Shown: positions 25,785 through 31,555, counted from the stretch's first letter. The stretch: DNA of 39,840 nucleotides from Planctomycetota bacterium (GCA_028823395.1 JAPKBO010000009.1:1-39840), one strand, 5' to 3'. The notes: generated by a model from the sequence alone, not told the origin. Numbers and translations: made by a program.

Positions 25785-26293
25785 CCCGTATCCCCTCCCC
25801 GCGCAGACCAGCGCCCCTGCACAATCGTCCGATGCACAGGCTCCGAAACCCCTGCCTCGGTGTAGGTCACATCGAACACATGCCCGCCATTGCGGATCTT
25901 GTCCATGTTGTCCGTGCCCTTCCTCTCGGTCGTCGAGATGCCTGAAACATGGATCGTAAGCAGCGTCGTGCTCGCCAATGGCTCGTTGAACCCGGCCTCG
26001 GCATAGAGAATGCGGTCATCCCCAAAATGATCGTAGAACCGCCAAGTGAAACTGGCTGTCGTGATGTCCGCGAGCCCGGATGGCTCCAGGCTGAAATCCC
26101 AGTCCATCGTGATGCTGTCGCCCACCTCGATCTGCTTGTGCCTGTGCCTCTTCGGTGAGGTGGCGGTCGCATTCAGGGTGTATCCGTTGCTGCCTGGATC
26201 CCAGGCGTCAGTCAGGAGGCTCGACGCCGGCGGCGTAACAACGAGCGCAGCCCAAGCCTTCGGCGTGATGTCGAAGTCGAATCTCTCAGCCAT
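25781..26293 (-). CDS. Beta-sandwich structural protein upstream of the sulfatase (putative)
   Basis: A 170-residue protein, predicted all beta, with MDWDFSLEPSGLADITTASF and NGGHVFDVTYTEAGVSE strands, like the N-terminal domains of baseplate or upper-fin proteins that anchor fibres (a description such as BppU N-terminal-like fits). It starts with ATG abutting the upstream stop and overlaps the sulfatase TTG. Given its place before the fibre genes, it may link sulfatase or fibres to the tail. Function is inferred. Confidence 0.65.
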   Translation of the reverse strand: MAERFDFDITPKAWAALVVTPPASSLLTDAWDPGSNGYTLNATATSPKRHRHKQIEVGDSITMDWDFSLEPSGLADITTASFTWRFYDHFGDDRILYAEAGFNEPLASTTLLTIHVSGISTTERKGTDNMDKIRNGGHVFDVTYTEAGVSEPVHRTIVQGRWSARGGDTG

Positions 26294-26539
26294 CTAAGCC
26301 AGCTCCCAGGGCATGGTTTCAGGCACCACCATGCGCTGAACAGCGGCGCGGTGCATCAAGGTTACAGCGCCGTCCTCAAGGGACAGCTCGGGGGCGCAGT
26401 TGCACCAGGGCGTTGTGCCCAGGTTGCCCACGCATACATGGTGCGTGCCATCCTGCGGCAAGACGTGGACGATCTCGTTCGCGGACTCATGGACGTACCA
26501 GCGGAAGGTGCGCCTCTTCGTTCTGCGCCGCCTACCGAT
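26294..26539 (-). CDS. Small protein with uncertain start
   Basis: A frame between two genes gives a protein-like sequence: a basic start (RRTKRRTFRWYVHESANE), Cys residues in HHVCVGN and PWCNCAPE, and an end of VPETMPWELA, with its stop touching the next ATG. No ATG, GTG or TTG is present upstream of these residues before an in-frame stop at 26540-26542; the given start assumes ATC at 26539 (CAGGGG lies 7 bases before). A TTG at 26461 is the conservative alternative (55 residues). The length and even spacing with neighbours argue for a gene; function unknown. Confidence 0.5.
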   Translation of the reverse strand: MGRRRRTKRRTFRWYVHESANEIVHVLPQDGTHHVCVGNLGTTPWCNCAPELSLEDGAVTLMHRAAVQRMVVPETMPWELA

Positions 26540-26777
26540 TCAGCAACCCCTGGAGCGTTGTTGTGAGCCCCTCAATGCCGGGTGTGGGAACGCTGTGCTT
26601 CCCGTCGCCCGTATCCACAGCCTCAGCCAGCAGCGTGCCGGCCATCGACACGAATGCGGCGTACCACTGCATATCATGCTCGCCAATGCCAGGCATGGCG
26701 GGTCCGAGATGGTCGCGGACACTCGCAGCCACGGCGGCAGAGTCGATGAGATCCTGGCCTGTCAGGGGAGTAGGCAT
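26532..26777 (-). CDS. Small protein of unknown function
   Basis: An 81-residue acidic protein (MPTPLTGQDLIDSAAVAASV...), likely mostly helical with a conserved-looking middle (GEHDMQWYAAFVSMAGTLLA). The ATG touches the upstream stop. It lies between the terminase-small-like gene and the fibre cassette. No family recognised; a packaging or head accessory role is possible. Confidence 0.65.
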   Translation of the reverse strand: MPTPLTGQDLIDSAAVAASVRDHLGPAMPGIGEHDMQWYAAFVSMAGTLLAEAVDTGDGKHSVPTPGIEGLTTTLQGLLNR

Positions 26778-26963
26778 TTAGTAGCTATCGCCCTTCGGTT
26801 TCGGCTTGGTCTTCTTCTTCTTCTTCTTAAACAGTGTGGCGATCCCGCTGGGCTCGTCGGCCTCAACCGCCGGCTCGGGCTCCACAGCCACAGGCGCGGC
26901 GACCACGGGCTCACACGTTTTAGCTGCCGCTGCGCGGCGTGCTCTCATCACTCGTCCGGCCAT
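26778..26963 (-). CDS. Small lysine-rich protein
   Basis: A 61-residue protein with a basic start (MAGRVMRARRAAAAK), a Pro/Glu/Ala middle and a tail holding six consecutive lysines (KKKKKK, from AAG codon repeats) followed by TKPKPKGDSY. A ribosome-binding site (GGAGA) lies about 7 bases before ATG. Probably disordered and nucleic-acid or membrane interacting; function unknown. Confidence 0.6.
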   Translation of the reverse strand: MAGRVMRARRAAAAKTCEPVVAAPVAVEPEPAVEADEPSGIATLFKKKKKKTKPKPKGDSY

Positions 26964-26972
26964 ATCGGTCTC

Positions 26973-27323
26973 CTACTCGTTCTGGGTTTCGCTTTCGTCG
27001 TCCGCGTTCCGGTGCTCCAAGATGATCTCCTCGCTGGTATCGTGCTGGACCTCGACCGCGGCAGCCGGTGCCCCATCGGTCTGCTTGAGCAGTTCGCGAA
27101 TGAAGCCGAGGCTTGCGGCGTCCTTCACGGATGCGCTCTCGATGAGGTTGTCCACGACGAGCTGGGCGAGGTTTGGGTCACGGTGTAGTGTCCTTGCGAT
27201 CATCTGTCGCAGACTGAACGTGTGGGCGTTCCAGCCGCCCCCGGCGACATTGTTGCCCTTGGCAAATGTGCCGTCAGGGTTGCGGTCCCCCGTATCTTGC
27301 GGCTTTTCGGGTTGGTCACTCAT
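26973..27323 (-). CDS. Terminase-small-subunit-like protein (putative)
   Basis: A 116-residue protein. The N-terminal RNPDGTFAKGNNVAGGGWNA is like the Gly/Asn-rich arm of DUF5681-type and small-terminase-like phage proteins (GRFxKGxSGNP style). It is followed by helical segments (SLRQMIARTLHRDPNLAQLV, VVDNLIESASVKDAASLGF) and an acidic C-terminal tail. It is the first cytoplasmic-type protein of the late operon. TerS recognises phage DNA and feeds it to TerL, but here TerL is about 9 kb further along, so the call is moderate. An alternative is a general DNA-binding protein. Confidence 0.5.
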   Translation of the reverse strand: MSDQPEKPQDTGDRNPDGTFAKGNNVAGGGWNAHTFSLRQMIARTLHRDPNLAQLVVDNLIESASVKDAASLGFIRELLKQTDGAPAAAVEVQHDTSEEIILEHRNADDESETQNE

Positions 27324-27336
27324 CTACCCCGTAGCA

Positions 27337-27429
27337 TGGTAGCAGGCCGAGGAGTTGAACCTCGCTGGGGCCGAGGCCCACTACCCGGGAATGAGCCGGG
27401 CCTCTGTTTCTCCGGTCGAGTTGCCTGCG
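27337..27429 (-). tRNA. tRNA-like gene, anticodon CAT, with long variable arm
   Basis: On the minus strand the 93 bases fold as a tRNA: acceptor CGCAGGC with GCCTGCT (6 of 7 pairs; position 1 C and 72 T mismatch), D arm CTC/GAG with GG in the loop, anticodon arm CCCGG-CTCATTC-CCGGG (anticodon CAT after the usual T33), a 19-base variable arm with a GGGC/GCCC hairpin, T arm CGAGG-TTCAACT-CCTCG, then A and an encoded CCA. CAT with a long (class II) variable arm is odd, since class II bacterial tRNAs are normally Leu, Ser or Tyr. A8 in place of U8 and T37/C38 are also unusual. It may be a decayed or specialised phage tRNA. Confidence 0.6.
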
Positions 27430-27455
27430 GTGTGCTCACCTAAACCACCTATTGC

Positions 27456-27794
27456 CTACGCCTTGTTCTCCGAGACGACGGCGATGTCCTTCTTGCGGGT
27501 GGCGTTGCGAGCGGCCCACATGCCGGCGAGGCCAACGAGGGTGGTTCCGATGCCCTGGGTGGAGAATGCTCCGCCGATGTCGATGGCGTCGGCCTTAGCG
27601 GCCATTGGTACGGCGCGTAGGGCCGCCTGTACGCCTTCGATGGCTTCCGCGAGTTCGGAGTCCGTGGTCGCGGCGTCGGCAGCGCGAGCGTTCAGGGCCT
27701 CCGTGGCGCGAGCGAGGTCTTCCTGTGCGGCCTGGGTAGCCAAGCAGCCGGTGAGCGTGAGCGCGAGGAATGCCGCGCAGATGATCCTGACCAT
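27456..27794 (-). CDS. Lipoprotein with C-terminal hydrophobic segment (possible spanin-like or exclusion protein)
   Basis: The 112-residue protein begins with a lipoprotein signal (MVRIICAAFLALTLTGC) with lipobox LTGC, Cys17 being the lipid site. A helical, Ala/Glu/Asp-rich periplasmic stretch (residues 20-75) is followed by a weak membrane segment (GIGTTLVGLAGMWAA) and a basic tail. Lipid anchor plus C-terminal membrane segment is the layout of unimolecular spanins, but its place as the first late gene could also fit superinfection exclusion. It has GAGG about 8 bases before ATG and an upstream promoter candidate. Confidence 0.65.
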   Translation of the reverse strand: MVRIICAAFLALTLTGCLATQAAQEDLARATEALNARAADAATTDSELAEAIEGVQAALRAVPMAAKADAIDIGGAFSTQGIGTTLVGLAGMWAARNATRKKDIAVVSENKA

Positions 27795-27850
27795 GTGGTG
27801 TCCTCGGTTGGGTTGACCTACCCCCCCTGGTAGGAAGGGCTACCCCCACA

Positions 27851-27879
27851 TCTCTACGCCCCCACATGGTGTAGGTCAA
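27851..27879 (-). promoter_or_regulatory. Candidate late-operon promoter
   Basis: On the minus strand TTGACC (-35, 27874-27879) and TAGAGA (-10, 27851-27856) are separated by exactly 17 bases, about 57 bases upstream of the lipoprotein start. This resembles a sigma-70 promoter (5 of 6 at -35, 3 of 6 at -10). It is positioned to drive the lipoprotein, tRNA and the virion operon. Confidence 0.45.
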
Positions 27880-27930
27880 GGAGGTGCCCGCACCCTTTCG
27901 CGGGTTCAGCCACTTCTTTCGGGCTACCGG

Positions 27931-27992
27931 ATGCGTCCGGATGCGTCCGGATGCGTCCGGATTCGTCCGGATTCCGTCCGGATTCCGTCCGG
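27931..27992. repeat. Tandem 10-11-base repeats
   Basis: Three exact copies of ATGCGTCCGG, one ATTCGTCCGG and two ATTCCGTCCGG follow one another, period 10 then 11. The array is between the terminator at 28,006 and the late promoter near 27,870, with no gene. One repeat per helical turn suits a protein-binding array (late control, packaging site or origin), but no function can be proved here. Confidence 0.9.
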
Positions 27993-28005
27993 TGGCAGGG
28001 GCACG

Positions 28006-28024
28006 AAAAAGCCCCCGCGGGGCC
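28006..28024 (-). terminator. Rho-independent terminator after the second leftward early unit
   Basis: On the minus strand a GCCCC/GGGGC stem with a short GCG loop is followed by TTTTT. It lies 49 bases beyond the stop of the 77-residue gene and just before the tandem repeats and late promoter, so it would separate early and late transcripts. Confidence 0.7.
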
Positions 28025-28072
28025 TTGTGGCGTCCGCAGGGGCTCAAGAGGGCGGTCTGCCGCCGCGGCGCT

Positions 28073-28306
28073 CTACCGTCGCTGTAGCAGACATGTGCGC
28101 TTCTCGACCGCCCGGGTCGCCCTCCTGCGCGACGGGTACAGACGCATCGCAACGCCCGCGTAACCGACCGGGCAGAGCCCAATGGCCTTCCAGGTCTGCG
28201 CGCTGGGCTCCGGGCCTGGTCCGCCGCGGACCGCGCGGCCATCAATCGCCTCGAAGGTTATGGGCCCGCGCGGGGTATCGACTGTGTGCCGATCTCCAAC
28301 GCTCAT
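28073..28306 (-). CDS. Small protein of unknown function
   Basis: A 77-residue basic protein (MSVGDRHTVDTPRGPITFEA...). The ATG at 28306 overlaps the TGA of the zinc-binding-like gene (GAATGAG), so translation is probably coupled. It contains TFEAIDGRAVRGGPG and a C-terminal basic stretch (YPSRRRATRAVEKRT). The reading frame continues upstream but without a good start. Early-region accessory or host-takeover protein; function unknown. Confidence 0.6.
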   Translation of the reverse strand: MSVGDRHTVDTPRGPITFEAIDGRAVRGGPGPEPSAQTWKAIGLCPVGYAGVAMRLYPSRRRATRAVEKRTCLLQRR

Positions 28307-28644
28307 TCCGACACCAGCGATCCGTCCCTGCGGCGCCATCGGACGCCCGCCTCCCGAAAAGCGTCGATCTGCGACTCGATTGCGGAGTCGAAGCTGCCCT
28401 CCTTGGCGAACTTGGTTGCCTCCTCGAAGCACCAGCGGCACTCGAAAGAGCGCCCGAGGTTGCCGAACCCGCCGGAGGCGAAGAGCACGCGGTCGGCATA
28501 GTCCTGCTTGAGGGCGGCGTAATACTGCTCGTCGGTGCTCGCGAGCACTGAGCATTCCGGGTGGTAGCCGTTATCGTTGGTCTCGGTTGCGTGGGCCGGG
28601 AGCCCGCATCCGGGGCAGGTGGTGATGGTCTCGTCGATGTTCAT
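28303..28644 (-). CDS. Small cysteine-motif protein (zinc-ribbon-like)
   Basis: A 113-residue protein. The start MNIDETITTCPGCG at 28644 is chosen over an earlier in-frame ATG because AAGGA lies about 8 bases upstream. CPGCG (residues 9-13) and HPEC further on form one likely zinc site; CRWC in the middle is another pair. Acidic overall with helical C-terminal half. Probably a DNA- or protein-binding early protein; no family recognised. Confidence 0.65.
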   Translation of the reverse strand: MNIDETITTCPGCGLPAHATETNDNGYHPECSVLASTDEQYYAALKQDYADRVLFASGGFGNLGRSFECRWCFEEATKFAKEGSFDSAIESQIDAFREAGVRWRRRDGSLVSE

Positions 28645-28685
28645 GGCTTGGTCCTTTCGTGTGGGGTTGGCTGACGTGAGCACTT

Positions 28686-28714
28686 AGTTTATCGTCACAC
28701 GCTGTACTACACAA
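28686..28714 (-). promoter_or_regulatory. Candidate promoter of the short leftward unit
   Basis: On the minus strand TTGTGT (28709-28714) and TAAACT (28686-28691) with 17 bases between them precede the 113-residue gene by about 40 bases. A perfect palindrome TGTACTACA (28703-28711) covers the -35 edge and may be an operator. Confidence 0.5.
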
Positions 28715-28727
28715 GACCTGAAACTAG

Positions 28728-28762
28728 AAAAAAGCGGGCCGGGAGCAACAAGCCCCCGACCC
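28728..28762 (-). terminator. Rho-independent terminator of the RecE/RecT operon
   Basis: On the minus strand an 11-bp stem (GGGTCGGGGGC with GCTCCCGGCCC, two G-T wobble pairs), a 5-base loop and then GCTTTTTTC follow the RecT-like stop at 28772 by 9 bases. This is a textbook strong terminator. Confidence 0.85.
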
Positions 28763-28771
28763 TTCCCAACC

Positions 28772-29467
28772 CTATTCGTCCCCGTCTTCCATGATGCGTG
28801 CGCTGTGCCGCACATCGGGGTCTTCCTTGTCGTCGGCCACGGCAGCCGGCAGTTCTTTGATGTCCTCGTTCAGCGCATCAACGACACTTGCGGCCTCCGC
28901 AGCACGCTCCTCGTCCACGGGCCGAGCTTCGGCGTAGCGCAGATCCTGGTGCTCCTCAAACGTCAGGGCGCCCATAAGCACCTCGGGGCAGTACATGCGG
29001 ATGAGGAAGGCGGCGCTTCGGTAGCGCAGCATGATCTCAGGCATCGACTGGTACTTGGCGTTCTTCGTCCACTTCTCCGCGCGAGCCATTGCCATGTCGG
29101 CGGTCATCGCCACGCGGTTCCCCGTCGAGGCCAGGTCCCCGAACGCCGTCACCGAGAGGGAGCCGCCCTCGCCCGCTATCGACCACTCAATGGGGCCCGT
29201 GAACGGTCCCCGCTGGTTAGCCATTGCGATGGCGAACTTCGAGGAGAACCCCGGCTTGCCGCTGACGAGATACATATTGTGCATCACCTGGAAGGGCGTA
29301 CATCTGAGGTCGTCCGCGATCTGTAGCGCCAGCAGGCAGTCCGCCGGCTTACCCTTGAAGTGATCGGGAACGAGTTGCGCCCGGCTGAGTGCCTCGGCAA
29401 CCTTCCACGCTTCGACGAGCGTGGGGAGGGCGACGGTGGACTGCGGGGCGGGGGCGATGTCGGTCAT
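28772..29467 (-). CDS. RecT-like single-strand annealing protein
   Basis: A 231-residue protein with the pattern of phage RecT/Bet-type recombinases: an opening with PTLVEAWKVAEALSRAQLVPDHFKGKPADC, LLALQIADDLRCTPFQVMHN followed by MYLVSGKPGFSSKFAIAMAN, and the characteristic AEKWTKNAKYQSMPEIMLRYRSA. Family knowledge: these proteins coat single-stranded DNA made by a partner exonuclease and anneal it to a complementary strand. The C-terminal 50 residues are acidic and disordered. It lies in the same operon as a RecE-like exonuclease, with a 68-residue gene between, and has GGAGG before ATG. Role: recombination-dependent replication and concatemer formation. Confidence 0.8.
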   Translation of the reverse strand: MTDIAPAPQSTVALPTLVEAWKVAEALSRAQLVPDHFKGKPADCLLALQIADDLRCTPFQVMHNMYLVSGKPGFSSKFAIAMANQRGPFTGPIEWSIAGEGGSLSVTAFGDLASTGNRVAMTADMAMARAEKWTKNAKYQSMPEIMLRYRSAAFLIRMYCPEVLMGALTFEEHQDLRYAEARPVDEERAAEAASVVDALNEDIKELPAAVADDKEDPDVRHSARIMEDGDE

Positions 29468-29670
29468 GCGGGCACCTCCTCGAATACCGCGAGAATGTGC
29501 GGCTCTCCGTACTCGTCCAGGTCCATCGTGAAGTGGTGAAGCGTGTACATGCGCGCCCTCGCCGCATGGATCCCCGAGGTGAACCCCACGGCGCTGTCGT
29601 ACTCCTCCGCATACATCTGGGGGATCTCAGTAATGTCGCGCAGGGGCTTGGCTTGCTCAGTTGATGTCAT
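29464..29670 (-). CDS. Small acidic protein between RecE-like and RecT-like genes
   Basis: A 68-residue protein (MTSTEQAKPLRDITEIPQMY...). The ATG at 29670 lies within the end of the RecE-like gene (14-base overlap) and its stop overlaps the RecT-like ATG by 4 bases, so it is translationally linked to both. It has a likely beta/alpha arrangement with FTMDLDEYGEPHILAVFEE near the end. No family recognised; probably works with the recombination pair. Confidence 0.65.
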   Translation of the reverse strand: MTSTEQAKPLRDITEIPQMYAEEYDSAVGFTSGIHAARARMYTLHHFTMDLDEYGEPHILAVFEEVPA

Positions 29671-30493
29671 CGGTGCTCTCCGTTCTAAGGGCCCAGTCGG
29701 GCAGTTCAAAGTCTGTGCGAATCGCGCCGTCACGCCCCGGCCACTCGCCGGAGTCCATGCACGCCTTGTACTGGCGCTTGGCGTCGAGGTAGAGCGCGTG
29801 CCCTTTTGCGAGCGTCTGCGGCCCGAGCGAGAGCAGCTCGCAGTCGTACTGTTCATTCTCGTCCTTGGAGGCGAAGAGGAGGATGTACGCGCTGACCGGC
29901 TCCCCGATCTGCCGCATCCCGTCCATGTACATGGAGGCCTGGAAGTGGAGTCCATAATCCTTCACCGTGTGTGCGATTCGGTCTGTGCCGTGGCCCAACT
30001 TTGCTATGGACTTCAAGTCCACGGCGAAGTTGCCCCAGTCGATCCAGTCGAGGCGGGCCTTCATGTGCAGGCCGGTCTCCTCGTCGTTCCAGATGATCGT
30101 CTGCTCGGCGTTGCCCTCTTTGAACAGGCGCTGTGTGCCTTTGAGCGAGCGGACCTTTGCCGCCATCAACTGCACCTTGTCGTATTCCTTGAGCGTGAGA
30201 ACCTCGCGCTTCCCCACTGTTTTGAGGAACGCCTGATATGCCGCGTGCTTCTTGTTTCGCACGCCGTCGTAGAAGACAAACTCCGCGTCGAACAGTTCAG
30301 GCTCAAGCACGGCGCAATGAAGGGCGCGACCGAACTGCATCGCAGGGGTGTCCTTCTCTCGGATCAGCGCCGCCGCAGGGTTCTGCGAGATGAGCTTCCA
30401 GAGTCGGCCTCGGTTGACCGCGGGGTAATCCAGGTACTCACGGAACGACATCGTGTGAGCGCCTGGCTGTCGGAGGGAAATAGTAGTGGGCAT
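29657..30493 (-). CDS. RecE-like PD-(D/E)XK exonuclease
   Basis: A 278-residue protein when started at MPTTISLRQPG (30493); the longer open frame to 30802 has atypical residues and overlaps a small gene. Motifs of the DUF3799/RecE nuclease family: FGRALHCAVLEPELF (His59, Glu64), ARLDW (Asp149), VDLKS (Asp159, Lys161) and YGLHFQASMYMDG (Gln185). Family knowledge: chews double-stranded ends 5' to 3', giving the single strand used by RecT. An alternative start is MSFREY (15 codons later). Operon order and the RecT-like neighbour support the assignment. Confidence 0.85.
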   Translation of the reverse strand: MPTTISLRQPGAHTMSFREYLDYPAVNRGRLWKLISQNPAAALIREKDTPAMQFGRALHCAVLEPELFDAEFVFYDGVRNKKHAAYQAFLKTVGKREVLTLKEYDKVQLMAAKVRSLKGTQRLFKEGNAEQTIIWNDEETGLHMKARLDWIDWGNFAVDLKSIAKLGHGTDRIAHTVKDYGLHFQASMYMDGMRQIGEPVSAYILLFASKDENEQYDCELLSLGPQTLAKGHALYLDAKRQYKACMDSGEWPGRDGAIRTDFELPDWALRTESTDDIN

Positions 30494-30563
30494 GGGAGTG
30501 TCCAGGGGGGTTAGGGGTGAGGGTGCCGCCGCCGGATTGATGTACCGACCTGTTGAAGCCGTC

Positions 30564-30591
30564 AAAATATGGCTCGGGTTGTAGGGCCCAA
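30564..30591 (-). promoter_or_regulatory. Possible internal promoter before the RecE-like gene
   Basis: On the minus strand TTGGGC (30586-30591) and TATTTT (30564-30569) are spaced by 16 bases within a 146-base gap. A 6-bp hairpin (GCGGGG/CCCCGC) lies just upstream. Matches are partial, so this is tentative. Confidence 0.3.
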
Positions 30592-30639
30592 GTGAGTTTC
30601 TGAGGTGCGGGGTGCGCCCCGCGACGGACGGCGTGATTG

Positions 30640-30738
30640 TTAGATGAGCGAAACGAACAGCGCGACGATCACGCCGATCACAAAGAGGACGACACAGACG
30701 AGCACGAAATGCTCGTAGTGGAGGCCCGGCTGATCCAT
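30640..30738 (-). CDS. 32-residue single-membrane-segment protein
   Basis: MDQPGLHYEHF followed by about 20 hydrophobic residues (VLVCVVLFVIGVIVALFVSL) forms one membrane span, N-terminus probably short and acidic. GGAGG lies 7 bases before ATG, an optimal spacing, and the ATG overlaps the upstream TGA. It is too short for usual gene callers. Early expression suggests membrane-based takeover or exclusion; function unknown. Confidence 0.7.
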   Translation of the reverse strand: MDQPGLHYEHFVLVCVVLFVIGVIVALFVSLI

Positions 30739-30962
30739 CAGGATACCTCCGTCTCAACCAGAGTCCCCGCGCCGAGACGCTCGCTGGTCTCGTCCACCGC
30801 AAGCGGATCGGAGGCGTTCAGCCGCGGCTGGCCGTACTCAAGCGTGTTGAAGAGGTCCGCGAGGGCCTGCGCCTTGCCGAACGCATCGCACCTCACCGCT
30901 CGCTTGATTTGGTAGAGCAGCAGCCACTTGAGGGAGCGCAAATCTTCGGCATTGGCGTCCAT
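30738..30962 (-). CDS. Small early protein
   Basis: A 74-residue protein starting MDANAEDLRSLKWLLLYQIK; the ATG at 30962 has GGGAGG about 6 bases upstream and overlaps the TGA of the 40-residue gene. It is probably a helical pair (residues 5-40) with a more flexible tail. A longer in-frame start exists but would cover the upstream gene. Function unknown. Confidence 0.7.
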   Translation of the reverse strand: MDANAEDLRSLKWLLLYQIKRAVRCDAFGKAQALADLFNTLEYGQPRLNASDPLAVDETSERLGAGTLVETEVS

Positions 30963-31084
30963 CAGGCACCTCCCTTGAAGATGCACAGGGCAATGGCGGA
31001 GGCCCACACAAGCGCGCAGGCAAGGAAGAGGCAGCAGGCGATGTGGTTCGAACCGCGAGGGGACGAGGCAATGTAGTCTGTCAT
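30962..31084 (-). CDS. 40-residue single-membrane-segment protein
   Basis: MTDYIASSPRGSNH followed by a Cys/Leu/Ala-rich hydrophobic stretch (IACCLFLACALVWASAIALC) and IFKGGA. One membrane span. GGAGA lies about 7 bases before ATG, and the stop overlaps the next ATG. Coupled to the 74-residue gene; early role unknown. Confidence 0.7.
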   Translation of the reverse strand: MTDYIASSPRGSNHIACCLFLACALVWASAIALCIFKGGA

Positions 31085-31122
31085 GTGAGTTCTCCGTGTG
31101 GGTGATGTGAGGAACGTATCCT

Positions 31123-31152
31123 TCTGTAACACGCATCGGCTGGGGCTGTCAA
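31123..31152 (-). promoter_or_regulatory. Candidate promoter of the small-protein/RecET operon
   Basis: On the minus strand a consensus TTGACA (31147-31152) is followed after 18 bases by TACAGA (31123-31128), about 40 bases before the 40-residue gene. The TGTAACACG element (31125-31133) overlaps the -10. Confidence 0.55.
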
Positions 31153-31174
31153 CTCCCTGAGCCCTTTTCCTCAA

Positions 31175-31372
31175 TTACTTCAGCGCGGCCATTTTCTTAG
31201 CCGCCCCCTTCTGGCCCTTGAGGCTGCGCTCGATGTTGTCCATGCCCAGGCGCACGGCCTCGCGGACCAGGACGGAGGGCGTCCATCCGGGGATGCGCTT
31301 GGCTAGGCGTTTGATACGGGCGCGGGTGGCGTCGTCCATGCGGACGTTCACGATCTGCATTTGTTGTGACAT
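31175..31372 (-). CDS. Ribbon-helix-helix transcription regulator
   Basis: A 65-residue protein with the Arc/MetJ/CopG layout: a beta strand (QMQIVNVRMDD), helix A (ATRARIKRLAKRIPG) and helix B (TPSVLVREAVRLGMDNIERS) with a basic tail. Family knowledge: dimers insert the strand pair into the major groove and usually repress early promoters. No ribosome-binding site precedes the ATG; a promoter -10 lies only 7 bases upstream, so the mRNA may be leaderless, as for lambda CI. The gene heads the leftward early region and adjoins repeated TGTANYACA-like sites. Confidence 0.8.
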   Translation of the reverse strand: MSQQMQIVNVRMDDATRARIKRLAKRIPGWTPSVLVREAVRLGMDNIERSLKGQKGAAKKMAALK

Positions 31373-31379
31373 GGGCTTA

Positions 31380-31408
31380 TGTGTAGCACAAAGTCACGCG
31401 GGGGGCAA
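31380..31408 (-). promoter_or_regulatory. Candidate promoter giving a leaderless regulator mRNA
   Basis: On the minus strand TTGCCC (31403-31408) and TACACA (31380-31385), spaced 17 bases, with an extended-10 TGC before the hexamer. Only 7 bases separate the -10 from the regulator ATG, so transcription would begin at or next to the start codon. The TGTAGCACA element (31382-31390) overlaps it. Confidence 0.5.
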
Positions 31409-31450
31409 AAAAAGACAGGCCCCGGCTTGGCATCGCGCCAAGCCGGGGCC
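31407..31450 (-). terminator. Strong terminator facing leftward, upstream of the regulator
   Basis: A perfect 14-bp stem (GGCCCCGGCTTGGC / GCCAAGCCGGGGCC) with a 5-base loop and, on the minus strand, TGTC then seven T residues. It lies upstream of the regulator gene, so it cannot end that gene; it would stop leftward transcripts arriving from the right. Confidence 0.8.
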
Positions 31451-31459
31451 CTCTTCGTC

Positions 31460-31555
31460 TCACATCACAGAGACCGCCAACGTGAATAAGTGTACTACGC
31501 CGCTTGACTCGCACAACCCTGCCGTGCAGTCTCGGGAGAGATCGAATCACATCAC
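31460..31555. promoter_or_regulatory. Divergent control region with repeated motifs
   Basis: The leader of the rightward operon holds TCACATCAC at 31460-31468 and 31547-31555 (a third copy on the minus strand at 31102-31110), and TGTACTACG at 31491-31499. A TTGACT (31504-31509) could be a -35, but no good -10 follows at the right spacing, so rightward initiation may need an activator or a phage factor. Confidence 0.4.

Noticed and set aside
24669-25865. 398-codon rightward open frame opposite the sulfatase gene
   Set aside because: It lies antisense to the sulfatase, which has clear catalytic motifs; its product is rich in Arg, Cys and His with no recognisable pattern, typical of a chance frame in GC-rich DNA.
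26400-27188. 262-codon rightward open frame
   Set aside because: Antisense to several short leftward genes that have coupled starts; composition unlike the neighbouring proteins.
27931-27992. CRISPR-like array
   Set aside because: The repeats are directly adjacent with no spacers and far too short.
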